Below are positions 15,955-23,458 of a DNA stretch of 64,000 nt, piece after piece. A model generated the notes under the pieces. That model was not told the DNA's origin. It worked only from the letters and a program-made list of their open reading frames with translations, and searched no databases. The stretch is taken from the NCBI GenBank assembly GCA_938036315.1, contig CALHPK010000002.1:97225-161224 (forward strand). The letters are read 5' to 3'. The position numbers and the translations under genes are program-made. Position 1 is the first letter of the stretch. Every line of letters begins with the position of its first letter. The DNA comes from an uncultured bacterium (GTDB lineage Bacteria; Calescibacteriota; Calescibacteriia; Calescibacteriales; Calescibacteriaceae).

Positions 15955-17260
15955 CCTTGAGTAATCTCTTATCTGCAAGCTTTACAACATCTTCAAATGA
16001 GTCCGAAGCTTCATCGACCGAAGCAAGTCCCCAGCTTACTGATACCTTCCCTCCAACTATATCCTTGACAGGAGAAAACTGCTCAAACTTATTTGCGATT
16101 CTCTTTGCAACATTAATAGCATCATCCTTCTTTATATTATCAAGAAGTAGAACAAATTCATCTCCACCGAACCTTGCAGCTATATCATACTTTCTTACCC
16201 ACTCTTTGATTAAATACCCTAAAGCTTTCAAAATTTCATCTCCCACAAAATGACCGTACATATCATTTATCTTTTTGAATTTATCTATATCAAATATTAC
16301 GATAGCATAGGTTTCACCAAGGCGCCTATATTTTGAAAAAGCTTGGTGCAATCTTTCAATAAAGTATCTTCTATTGTAGGTACTGGTAAGTGGGTCGGTG
16401 ACCGCAGCTACTTGTATCTCTTGCTCCCTATCTATGCGCGATAAAACAGCTTCCATAAACTTTGAAACAAGATAAGATAAAAGCTTGTATTCCGGCTGAA
16501 TATTATCTCCCTCAATAACAAGATATGCAGTTCTGGTACTATCAAAAACAAGAGGATATGACACATAACCTAAAACATTATCTTCAAATTTACCCTGAAC
16601 CACTATATTCCTCAAATAGACAGCGGAAATATCTCCACCTATTACAAAGTATTCTCTACCATCAATAGTGAAAGATTTACCCTCGGCTATCTCTTCATCA
16701 GCTGAGCTCTTTGGTATTATAGAATAAACCCTCGCATTCGGAATTACATAACATATAAAATTTCTCACCTCTGAAATAACCTTGAATTTGTCACTTTCTG
16801 CAGTAAGGTATCTTATGAAATCGGTAAAATCTATTAGCATCTTTTTTATAGACTCAACTTTCTCTTTCTCAGTCTTAAGAAAAGATGCCAGATCTCGCAT
16901 AATAGTAAAAACTTTCTTCAGATCAGGATCTTTATCGATAATTTCTGGCTGAGACTTAGCAATTTCTTTCAAAATTTCTGACTGCGGCACCGAAGCAATA
17001 CCGCTCACGATCTTTTTAAACTTTTCAAACGGAGAAGCTATAACCCTCCAGAAGATATACCCATAAAACAATAACATAGTAGTGATAACAACAAAAGAGA
17101 AAAGGTCAACTCCCCCGGTCAGGTGAAAAATTAAAAGCACAATAATGATGTTCAGTGTCGATATCGTGATAAGGAGGCGTTTTTCTATACCTAATCTTGA
17201 GGCGAAAAAAGAAATTGTTGAAAGAAAAACAGCAAGGGCTCCCTTTAAAAAAATCTCCAT
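15917..17260 (-). CDS. membrane-anchored diguanylate cyclase (GGDEF)
   Basis: Makes cyclic di-GMP from two GTP. In 447 residues there are about three N-terminal transmembrane helices (residues 5-80), a linker helix with heptad character (about 85-150), a GAF-like sensory region (about 150-275), and a GGDEF domain (about 285-447). The catalytic motif is canonical, GGDEF at 365-369, and the inhibitory I-site RKYD lies at 356-359, so product inhibition is expected. DIDKFKKINDMYGH binds GTP and metal. The start has a GGAGGAGAG ribosome site. What the sensor region detects cannot be read from sequence. Confidence 0.93.
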   Translation of the reverse strand: MEIFLKGALAVFLSTISFFASRLGIEKRLLITISTLNIIIVLLIFHLTGGVDLFSFVVITTMLLFYGYIFWRVIASPFEKFKKIVSGIASVPQSEILKEIAKSQPEIIDKDPDLKKVFTIMRDLASFLKTEKEKVESIKKMLIDFTDFIRYLTAESDKFKVISEVRNFICYVIPNARVYSIIPKSSADEEIAEGKSFTIDGREYFVIGGDISAVYLRNIVVQGKFEDNVLGYVSYPLVFDSTRTAYLVIEGDNIQPEYKLLSYLVSKFMEAVLSRIDREQEIQVAAVTDPLTSTYNRRYFIERLHQAFSKYRRLGETYAIVIFDIDKFKKINDMYGHFVGDEILKALGYLIKEWVRKYDIAARFGGDEFVLLLDNIKKDDAINVAKRIANKFEQFSPVKDIVGGKVSVSWGLASVDEASDSFEDVVKLADKRLLKAKEMGGGRGVWE

Positions 17261-17379
17261 CTTCTCTCCTCCTTCAATTAGCCTTTTTATTATTTATTAT
17301 TTTATACCAATGTTTTATGCGAGATTTTTATAGCTCCAAAGTCCTTTATCTTTTTATTATCCTGATTATATATTTAAAT

Positions 17380-17459
17380 TCACTATAAATAAAAATCACT
17401 GTAAGTAAACATTTCTTAGGTCAGGATAGTAGGAAATTTGCAGCGGTAAGAAATTTGCA
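17380..17459. repeat. two short imperfect duplications in the GGDEF/SDR spacer
   Basis: TCACTATAAATAAA at 17380-17393 recurs as TCACTGTAAGTAAA at 17396-17409. Further on, the exact decamer GAAATTTGCA occurs at 17433-17442 and again at 17450-17459. No gene is seen in this 249-bp spacer. Confidence 0.7.
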
Positions 17460-17509
17460 AAAGTTGTCCAGTGAAATCGAAATAATTTTAAGGTAGGCAT
17501 AAGAAATCA

Positions 17510-18328
17510 TCAAAAAGGAATTCTCGGTGGTTCTGTCCCTGGGACACAGGCATACTGTGAGAAATCGGTTATGCCCTCTTCCCTTAGCACATCTTCATCA
17601 ATCAACGCTTTACCAGTTCTATACGTGGGTGGTTTAGAGATTATGGCAATTAAAGCATCAGAGAGTATATCTGGTTTCCTCCACATAGTTGGATCTCCTA
17701 ATTTAAAGTTTATTGTTGCCTGACTTTCTATTGCAGTAGCTGGCCATAGAGAGTTTACAGCTATGTTATAATTCTCTACCTCTTTGGCAAGCCCCATTGT
17801 TAGCATGGTCATACCAAACTTTGATATAAGGTAGGCCACCTTCCCCGGAAGAACTTCTAAGTTTATTTGCGGAGACATATTTACAATATGTCCCCATCTT
17901 TGATTGATCATGTATGGAAGAACGTAATATGAAGCTATAAAAGAAGCTCTGACATTAACCTGCATAACTAGATCAAATTTCTTTGGTGGAGTATCGACAA
18001 CCGGTTGCCACCATAAAGCTCCAGCATTGTTTACCAAGATATGAACAGTCCCAAAAGCTTTAACAGTTTCATCAACCATATTTTTTATCTGATCTTCATA
18101 GCGGACATCAACTTTAACCGGTATTGCCTCCCCTCCAAACCTCTTTATTTCTTCGACTGTCTCATATATGGAACCGGGTAGCTTTTCTGAGCTAGATTCA
18201 CTCTTTGCAGCAACGCACACTTTCACTCCTCTTCTGGCAAGATCGATTGCTATTTTTTTACCTATTCCCCGTGAAGCTCCCGTAATAATTGCGACTTTCC
18301 CTTCAAGCTTATCAATTTCCTTTATCAT
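17510..18328 (-). CDS. short-chain dehydrogenase/reductase (HSDL2-like)
   Basis: A 272-residue NAD(P)-dependent SDR. The Rossmann motif ITGASRGIGKKIA is near residue 15, NNAGALWW near 100, the catalytic Ser in MSPQIN, and the Tyr-Lys pair in AYLISKFGM. The C-terminal part (SLWPATAIESQAT and the TGKALIDEDVLRE region) resembles the hydroxysteroid dehydrogenase-like 2 subgroup, whose physiological substrates are poorly defined. It lies 86 bp downstream of nuoG on the same strand and may be co-transcribed, but no metabolic link is evident. Confidence 0.85.
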   Translation of the reverse strand: MIKEIDKLEGKVAIITGASRGIGKKIAIDLARRGVKVCVAAKSESSSEKLPGSIYETVEEIKRFGGEAIPVKVDVRYEDQIKNMVDETVKAFGTVHILVNNAGALWWQPVVDTPPKKFDLVMQVNVRASFIASYYVLPYMINQRWGHIVNMSPQINLEVLPGKVAYLISKFGMTMLTMGLAKEVENYNIAVNSLWPATAIESQATINFKLGDPTMWRKPDILSDALIAIISKPPTYRTGKALIDEDVLREEGITDFSQYACVPGTEPPRIPF

Positions 18329-18414
18329 AGCAGTAATAAGATAGATATCTTAAGAAATTGAAATATTCTTTCAAGATAATACATAGTAGTTCCAAATTTT
18401 CTAGCTGACTCAAG

Positions 18415-19905
18415 CTAGATCAAACTGTCGCAAAGCTGTATTTCATATGGGATTCTCTCACACGCCGGGTTAATCTTTTTAGGATTCCCCTCAAATGTGT
18501 AATGTCCAGACTTTTCATATGGCAAAGTCGCTGGAATAAAAACCCCCACAAAATCATCTCTTTCAAGTCTAAGATCTATAATAACAATGAAGTCACCTCG
18601 CAAATCCTTTTGAGAAATAGAACCCTTATTAGCTCCCATACCATAGTATATTAAAGCTGAATATTGACCACTTTTTATTTTAGATATGACTTCGTCTTTT
18701 ACTCCGCCAAGAATATTGCATCCGCCGATATAGTTTGGAGCCTTTCTCCTTTTGATAAGGATATCATCCTCCTCCCCTTCTAATGGCGGTAAAAGGGTTA
18801 TATCTGCATCCACTTTTTCGGCAAGTTCCTTGAATTTTGTCATTTCCTCGTTTGTCGCATATGGGGTTACAAGAATTGCTTTTTTATCATAGCTGAGGAA
18901 AGTTCTGGCGACTTTCTTTGTATCTTCCCAGCTTATCTCCTCCTTAATACCACCGCGAACCGAAAGAGGGTTAGTGTCTTTTGGAAAGAAAAAGTTTCTC
19001 CACTCCCATCTTCCAATATCACACATAATAAGATCTTGTGTGTAAAGTTTATCATATGAATGTGCTCCTATATCTTCTATACCGATGATCTCGGAATATG
19101 CAGGCTGGATCAGATTTTTATTTTGTGAATAAAGTGATTCCTCCGCCTTATCAAGCATATTGTCAAATGTCTTAACTCTGACAATTTTATTCTCCCATGC
19201 TTCAACTACAACTCTGCATCCCCTCTCACACATCGGGCAATGAGTAAGTGTCCTCTGAACACGCCAAGCACGCGGGAGATACGAACTTGCTTCATCTACC
19301 AAAGCGCCGACAGGACAGAGGTCTATTATATTCCCAGAATACTTGGAACCATCTGCAAATTTTTCAGGAAATATTGTAAGGTCTGACAAGAATCCGCGCT
19401 GCGTAACACTTAGTCCACCTGTCTTAGTAAAATCTCGAAGGAATCTTACGCATCTTGTACACAAAACGCATCTTTCTTTGAAAAGAATTATCTTTTCTGA
19501 GACCCTAATCCATCCCTTTAATCTTCTTTTCCCATCGTATCTTTTCCGCTCAGGTCCCCATATGTAGGTGAAATTCTGTAGATCACACTCTCCAGATCTC
19601 GGACACACAGGGCAATCCACAGGGTGATGCTGGAGCAAGAACTCCAAAGCCAAATTTCTGAGCTTTTTAACCTTTTCGTCTTTAGTGTCAACAACCATAT
19701 CTTTATCTACTGTGACTGTGCAAGCAGTGGTTGGGCGTGGAACTCCCTCGATTTTTACAAAACACATCCTGCACTGTGCTACGACTTTCAAAAGAGGATG
19801 ATAGCAGTAGTGCGGGATGTAAACCCCAGCTTTCAAAGCCGCAATTATGAGATTTGTCCCTTTCTCAACTTCAACTTCTTTGCCATCTATTCTGAGAACC
19901 GGCAT
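18415..19905 (-). CDS. nuoG: NADH-quinone oxidoreductase subunit G (NuoG-like), compact
   Basis: The Fe-S-rich peripheral-arm subunit of complex I. All clusters can be read: an N-terminal [2Fe-2S] domain (YCYHP, QCRMC, TACT), the His-Cys [4Fe-4S] site HHPVDCPVCPRSGEC, a second [4Fe-4S] with CVLCTRC and DLCPVGAL, and an N7-like site CPMCERGC whose fourth Cys appears to be in IMCDIGRW about 64 residues later rather than about 27. The molybdopterin-like domain is very short; total length is 496 residues against 700-900 usually. The ATG at 19905 is preferred because the longer reading begins with TTG and adds 15 residues before the ferredoxin fold. No other nuo gene is nearby. Confidence 0.88.
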   Translation of the reverse strand: MPVLRIDGKEVEVEKGTNLIIAALKAGVYIPHYCYHPLLKVVAQCRMCFVKIEGVPRPTTACTVTVDKDMVVDTKDEKVKKLRNLALEFLLQHHPVDCPVCPRSGECDLQNFTYIWGPERKRYDGKRRLKGWIRVSEKIILFKERCVLCTRCVRFLRDFTKTGGLSVTQRGFLSDLTIFPEKFADGSKYSGNIIDLCPVGALVDEASSYLPRAWRVQRTLTHCPMCERGCRVVVEAWENKIVRVKTFDNMLDKAEESLYSQNKNLIQPAYSEIIGIEDIGAHSYDKLYTQDLIMCDIGRWEWRNFFFPKDTNPLSVRGGIKEEISWEDTKKVARTFLSYDKKAILVTPYATNEEMTKFKELAEKVDADITLLPPLEGEEDDILIKRRKAPNYIGGCNILGGVKDEVISKIKSGQYSALIYYGMGANKGSISQKDLRGDFIVIIDLRLERDDFVGVFIPATLPYEKSGHYTFEGNPKKINPACERIPYEIQLCDSLI

Positions 19906-20007
19906 ACATAAAATTTTGAAATCAACAGAACTCTTTTCCAAATTCCCCAAATTCTTTCAAATCTCAATTGCAATGTAAGGAAATTTTTCTGATTTGCAAA
20001 CTAAATT

Positions 20008-21468
20008 CTACGAAAAAACTTTCTCAGCTTTGCGTGGAAAATATCTTGACATTCTGAATATATTTCTCACCCCAACAGCTGACAAAGTAACAACAATAGG
20101 ATCAACTGTAAAAAACCTCCTTGGTTGAGCTGATTCAAAAGTAGTTACCAAAAATGTACCGTACACTATTGTAAATATTGCAAAGAAGGTTTCTGCAATC
20201 TTCTCTTTCCTGAAAATGGAGAGTATAGCAAAAACCAGCGAAAATATCCTTATCAACCAAGCTGTTCCATAGAACAACCACCATCCGAAGCTGAGGAGTT
20301 TAAGCCTTTTTTCTTTAACCTCTTCAAATACTTCTTTCACCTTCCCCTGAAGAAGCTTCGGGACAATTGATAATGTTAATTCTTCGCTTGAAGGACTTAT
20401 ATTCCCCGTGATTGTGAAATACAGGTGAGCTATTCCAAAAGGAGGAGAAGATCTGAAAACCCCGGCTATATGAATTTCAAAAGGATACTTCCAAAAATTC
20501 TTTATTATCTCCCTTCTACATATTTTGCCAACCTGAAGTTCCTTTGTTAAATTCATAGGATAATTATTAACTTCCTCTTGCGACGAGAATTTTACCCCCC
20601 ATTTGAACTCCTCTGACGCCATATTATAGAGTTCTAAATCTTTATAACTACCTAACCACATTCCCTTCTTCATCTTTTGATACACTTCGCACAAAAACAC
20701 AAAGTCCCCGGGTCTGAAAATAAAAAGATTCCATATCATATAGTTTCTTATAAACCATGGTAAAATGCTTAGTGAGAAAGCGAGTCCAGTATAAATAGCA
20801 AGTTTTAGATTTTGTGATGTTGACTTTGAAATTCTCCATAAAACTGCAAAATACAAAATTGGGAAAACCATTCCAAATAAATACCAAATTGGATGAAGCA
20901 GAGCGAGAATTCCCACCACAAGACCAGAAAGAAATGCATTTTTAAACTTTGGAGCTGACAAAGCCAACACGAAAAGAATAAGAAGTAGGAAACCCTGAAG
21001 AGGTTCTGTCATCATAGCTTGTGCATGCAGAATAGGTATAGGAGAAATCGCATAAATCAGAGAAGGTACAAGAGAAAAGTTTCCAGTAAGCCCCAAAAGC
21101 TTAGATAGCTTATACATAACAAAAATCTTCGAAGCATCAATTATATTCTGACTGAAAATCACAAGCTCGGGTCTTTCTCCAAAGATAGCGTAGTGGACAG
21201 CAATAAACAAAGGATACACGGGAGGTCGATAAATTTCCGGATCTGCAGAGGGAACACACTTTTGAGGGAAATTCTTTGGAAACTCCCTTGGACAGTCATT
21301 AATATATTTCCCTTTCTGGATAAGGTTTATTGCTGGAAATTCATAAGTATATGAATCTATAGTATAAAAAGCTCGGGAGGGATCGGGTTTTATAAACTTG
21401 TACCAGAAACCAAGCCTTAAAACCAGTGCGCTACAGAATATTAAAAACAATTTTATCACATCTTTCAT
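20008..21468 (-). CDS. integral-membrane glycosyltransferase (GT39/ArnT-PMT-like)
   Basis: A 486-residue polytopic membrane protein with about ten hydrophobic segments. After the first helix comes an extracytoplasmic loop with acidic TIDSYTYE and later YRPPVYPLFIA, a layout typical of the GT-C enzymes that take a sugar from a polyprenyl-phosphate carrier on the outer face of the inner membrane. AMMTEPLQGFLL is also typical (the TEP motif in helix 4-5). The gene starts 7 bp after the hexapeptide acyltransferase stop, forming an operon for surface glycan assembly. Donor and acceptor are unknown. Confidence 0.8.
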   Translation of the reverse strand: MKDVIKLFLIFCSALVLRLGFWYKFIKPDPSRAFYTIDSYTYEFPAINLIQKGKYINDCPREFPKNFPQKCVPSADPEIYRPPVYPLFIAVHYAIFGERPELVIFSQNIIDASKIFVMYKLSKLLGLTGNFSLVPSLIYAISPIPILHAQAMMTEPLQGFLLLILFVLALSAPKFKNAFLSGLVVGILALLHPIWYLFGMVFPILYFAVLWRISKSTSQNLKLAIYTGLAFSLSILPWFIRNYMIWNLFIFRPGDFVFLCEVYQKMKKGMWLGSYKDLELYNMASEEFKWGVKFSSQEEVNNYPMNLTKELQVGKICRREIIKNFWKYPFEIHIAGVFRSSPPFGIAHLYFTITGNISPSSEELTLSIVPKLLQGKVKEVFEEVKEKRLKLLSFGWWLFYGTAWLIRIFSLVFAILSIFRKEKIAETFFAIFTIVYGTFLVTTFESAQPRRFFTVDPIVVTLSAVGVRNIFRMSRYFPRKAEKVFS

Positions 21469-21475
21469 ATGTTGC

Positions 21476-22048
21476 TCACGTGAGAGGAGGTCCTCCTACG
21501 AACTCTACCCTCTTTGTTTTTCTATTTATGTTATATTTTCTTCCACATCTTCTGCATTCGGATTTTTTAAGTGGGAGTCCGCAGGCGCATACATATCCTA
21601 CGATTTTCCCTGGGTTTCCAGCCACAATAGAAAAATCCGGCACTGACTTTGTAACTACTGCCCCTGCAGCTACCATGGCATATCTGCCTATTTCAACTCC
21701 GCAAAGTATAATGGCTCCAGCTCCCACCGTAGCATATCTCCTCACTACAGTTTGCTTAAGCTCCCAATTCTCATTTCTGCTCCTTGGATATTTATCATTT
21801 GTGAAAACAGCATTCGGTCCCACGAAAACAAAATCTTCAAGGTATATTCCATCCCACAAAGCTACCTGATTTTTTATCGTACAAAAATCCCCAATCACTA
21901 CTTTACTTTCTATATAGCAGTGTTCCCCTATGTTACAATACTTTCCTATTCTTGCCCCTTTCATAACATGAGTCCAAGCCCAGATTCTTGTTCCCTCCCC
22001 TATATCTTCACTTTCGACTATTGCAAGTGGATGCTTAAAAAATCTCAT
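21476..22048 (-). CDS. left-handed beta-helix N-acetyltransferase (WlbB/WbpD-like) with zinc-ribbon tail
   Basis: An acetyl-CoA-dependent hexapeptide-repeat transferase, 190 residues from the ATG at 22048. It shows HPLAIVESEDIGEGTRIWAWTH, repeated I/V-G-x-x-x-x hexads, and NENWELKQTVVRRYATVGAGA. This matches the enzymes that N-acetylate UDP-3-amino-sugars in surface polysaccharide synthesis. Residues 155-180 add a CACG...CRRC zinc-ribbon-like tail that is not part of the basic fold. Upstream starts exist (ATG at 22096, TTG at 22102) but would add residues before the conserved HP-x-A. It pairs with the Gfo/Idh dehydrogenase upstream, as wlbA-wlbB do. Confidence 0.82.
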   Translation of the reverse strand: MRFFKHPLAIVESEDIGEGTRIWAWTHVMKGARIGKYCNIGEHCYIESKVVIGDFCTIKNQVALWDGIYLEDFVFVGPNAVFTNDKYPRSRNENWELKQTVVRRYATVGAGAIILCGVEIGRYAMVAAGAVVTKSVPDFSIVAGNPGKIVGYVCACGLPLKKSECRRCGRKYNINRKTKRVEFVGGPPLT

Positions 22049-22165
22049 AATTAATTTATAATTCCAGAGCTTCTGATGAATTGGTTGAACTATCATTCTC
22101 AATTACTATCTTATCAACTATATATTTCGGGAACTTCTCTAATATTTCCTCTGCAATATGTCCTT

Positions 22166-22193
22166 CCATTATATACAGGCCATTATGTACAGG
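22166..22193. repeat. 14-bp tandem duplication
   Basis: CCATTATATACAGG (22166-22179) is followed directly by CCATTATGTACAGG (22180-22193), 13 of 14 identical. It lies in the spacer between the dehydrogenase and acyltransferase genes. Confidence 0.8.
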
Positions 22194-22244
22194 TACTACA
22201 CAACTAATATTTTTGTTCTTATACTTACTTTTATTTACTTTGCA

Positions 22245-23237
22245 TTACATCTTATTCAGCAAAATTTTGTCACATTCTTCTAAAATTTTTATTATCTCAA
22301 GTGCGAAAAATTCATCTGATTCGAATTTAGTTCCTTGACTCAAGGCTTTTACGACTTCGTCCACCTCAATAGATAAACTCTCGACATTTTCAACTTTCAA
22401 GATTCTTATGTCTCCGGAAACATATGTTGGGAAAAATGGATTTTCATCTTTTTTATATTTCTCTTTCTCTTCATAGTATATAATCCTTAGCTTTTCAACT
22501 GGGTTAACATCGTCCCATATAATCATCTTATCCTCTCCACCTATTACCATTTTTCTTATTTTCAATGGGGAAAACCAATTCACGTATATATGTCCTATTA
22601 TTGAATCATCCGCCAGAAAAGAGATATGAGCCATATCATTTTTTGTTTTCCCGTAAAGTTTTGTAGCTAAAACATCCAAAATTTTTATTCTGTATCCGAA
22701 GTAAAGTAAAATTGAAAAATCATGAACTGCTAAATCCCATATGACGTCCACGCCTTCGCGGTAAGGAGCTCTAACCCTTTCGCTATCAAAATATATCAAT
22801 TTGCCAAAATCGTTGCTACTTATTATCTCTTTTATCTTTCTTGTGACTGGATTGAATACAAATGTGTGATCCACAAATATTTTAAGGTTTTTCTTTTTTG
22901 AGATTTCTATAAGTTCTTCACATTCTTTTGATGAAGTAGTTAGAGGCTTTGCAGCAAGCACATTTTTTGAATTCAAAATGGCCTTCTTGATTATCTCATA
23001 ATGAGTTTCTGGAGGCGTTGCTACCACAACGATATCTAGATCCTCTCTGAATAGTTCCTCGTAGTTCTTTGTAGCCCTTCTAATATAAGGGTACTTCCTC
23101 ATATATATTCCAAGTTTTGTTTCATCTAAATCACATATATAGTCAACAGATACTTGCGGATGATTGTAAAAATTCCTGAGAAGATTAGGTCCCCAGTAGC
23201 CGAGCCCAATTATACCTACCTTGATTTTCTTCTCCAT
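22245..23237 (-). CDS. Gfo/Idh/MocA-family dehydrogenase (UDP-sugar 3-dehydrogenase-like)
   Basis: A 330-residue NAD(P)-dependent oxidoreductase. The N-terminal Rossmann fold has GIIGLGYWGPNLLRNF and VVVATPPETHYEI. The catalytic region reads AAKPLTTSS in place of the common EKPL; the Lys is kept. VWDLAVHDFSIL supplies the conserved Asp/His. Together with the hexapeptide acyltransferase downstream this looks like the WlbA/WbpB step that oxidises C3 of a UDP-sugar acid before amination. The ATG is preceded by GGAGGA 12 nt upstream. A matching aminotransferase is not in the window. Confidence 0.82.
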   Translation of the reverse strand: MEKKIKVGIIGLGYWGPNLLRNFYNHPQVSVDYICDLDETKLGIYMRKYPYIRRATKNYEELFREDLDIVVVATPPETHYEIIKKAILNSKNVLAAKPLTTSSKECEELIEISKKKNLKIFVDHTFVFNPVTRKIKEIISSNDFGKLIYFDSERVRAPYREGVDVIWDLAVHDFSILLYFGYRIKILDVLATKLYGKTKNDMAHISFLADDSIIGHIYVNWFSPLKIRKMVIGGEDKMIIWDDVNPVEKLRIIYYEEKEKYKKDENPFFPTYVSGDIRILKVENVESLSIEVDEVVKALSQGTKFESDEFFALEIIKILEECDKILLNKM

Positions 23238-23342
23238 AAATTATCTGTCCTCCACCATAATTTACGGTTATGTATATATATAATATAGCAAATTTGGGTC
23301 AAAATCTTTTCCTGATACATACAACATCTCAGTTAAATATAT

Positions 23343-23384
23343 GTTTTCTTATAACTGTTTTCTTATAACTATTTTTTATAACTA
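23343..23384. repeat. 14-bp tandem repeat, three copies
   Basis: GTTTTCTTATAACT is repeated exactly at 23343-23356 and 23357-23370, with a third degenerate copy at 23371-23384. It lies in the divergent promoter spacer upstream of the HerA-like gene. Confidence 0.9.
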
Positions 23385-23446
23385 TAGCTATAAGGCTCTT
23401 GTGAAAATGCTCAAGAATTTCAACTCAAATCAAGGTTTGGCGTTAT

Positions 23447-23452
23447 TATAAT
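23447..23452 (+). promoter_or_regulatory. -10 hexamer TATAAT close to a start codon
   Basis: A perfect TATAAT ends 6 nt before the ATG at 23459. With usual spacing, transcription would begin at or within a base or two of the A of the ATG, giving a leaderless message; no Shine-Dalgarno is present. A convincing -35 element is not seen at 17 bp, which lowers confidence. Confidence 0.4.
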
Positions 23453-23458
23453 TTTAGT

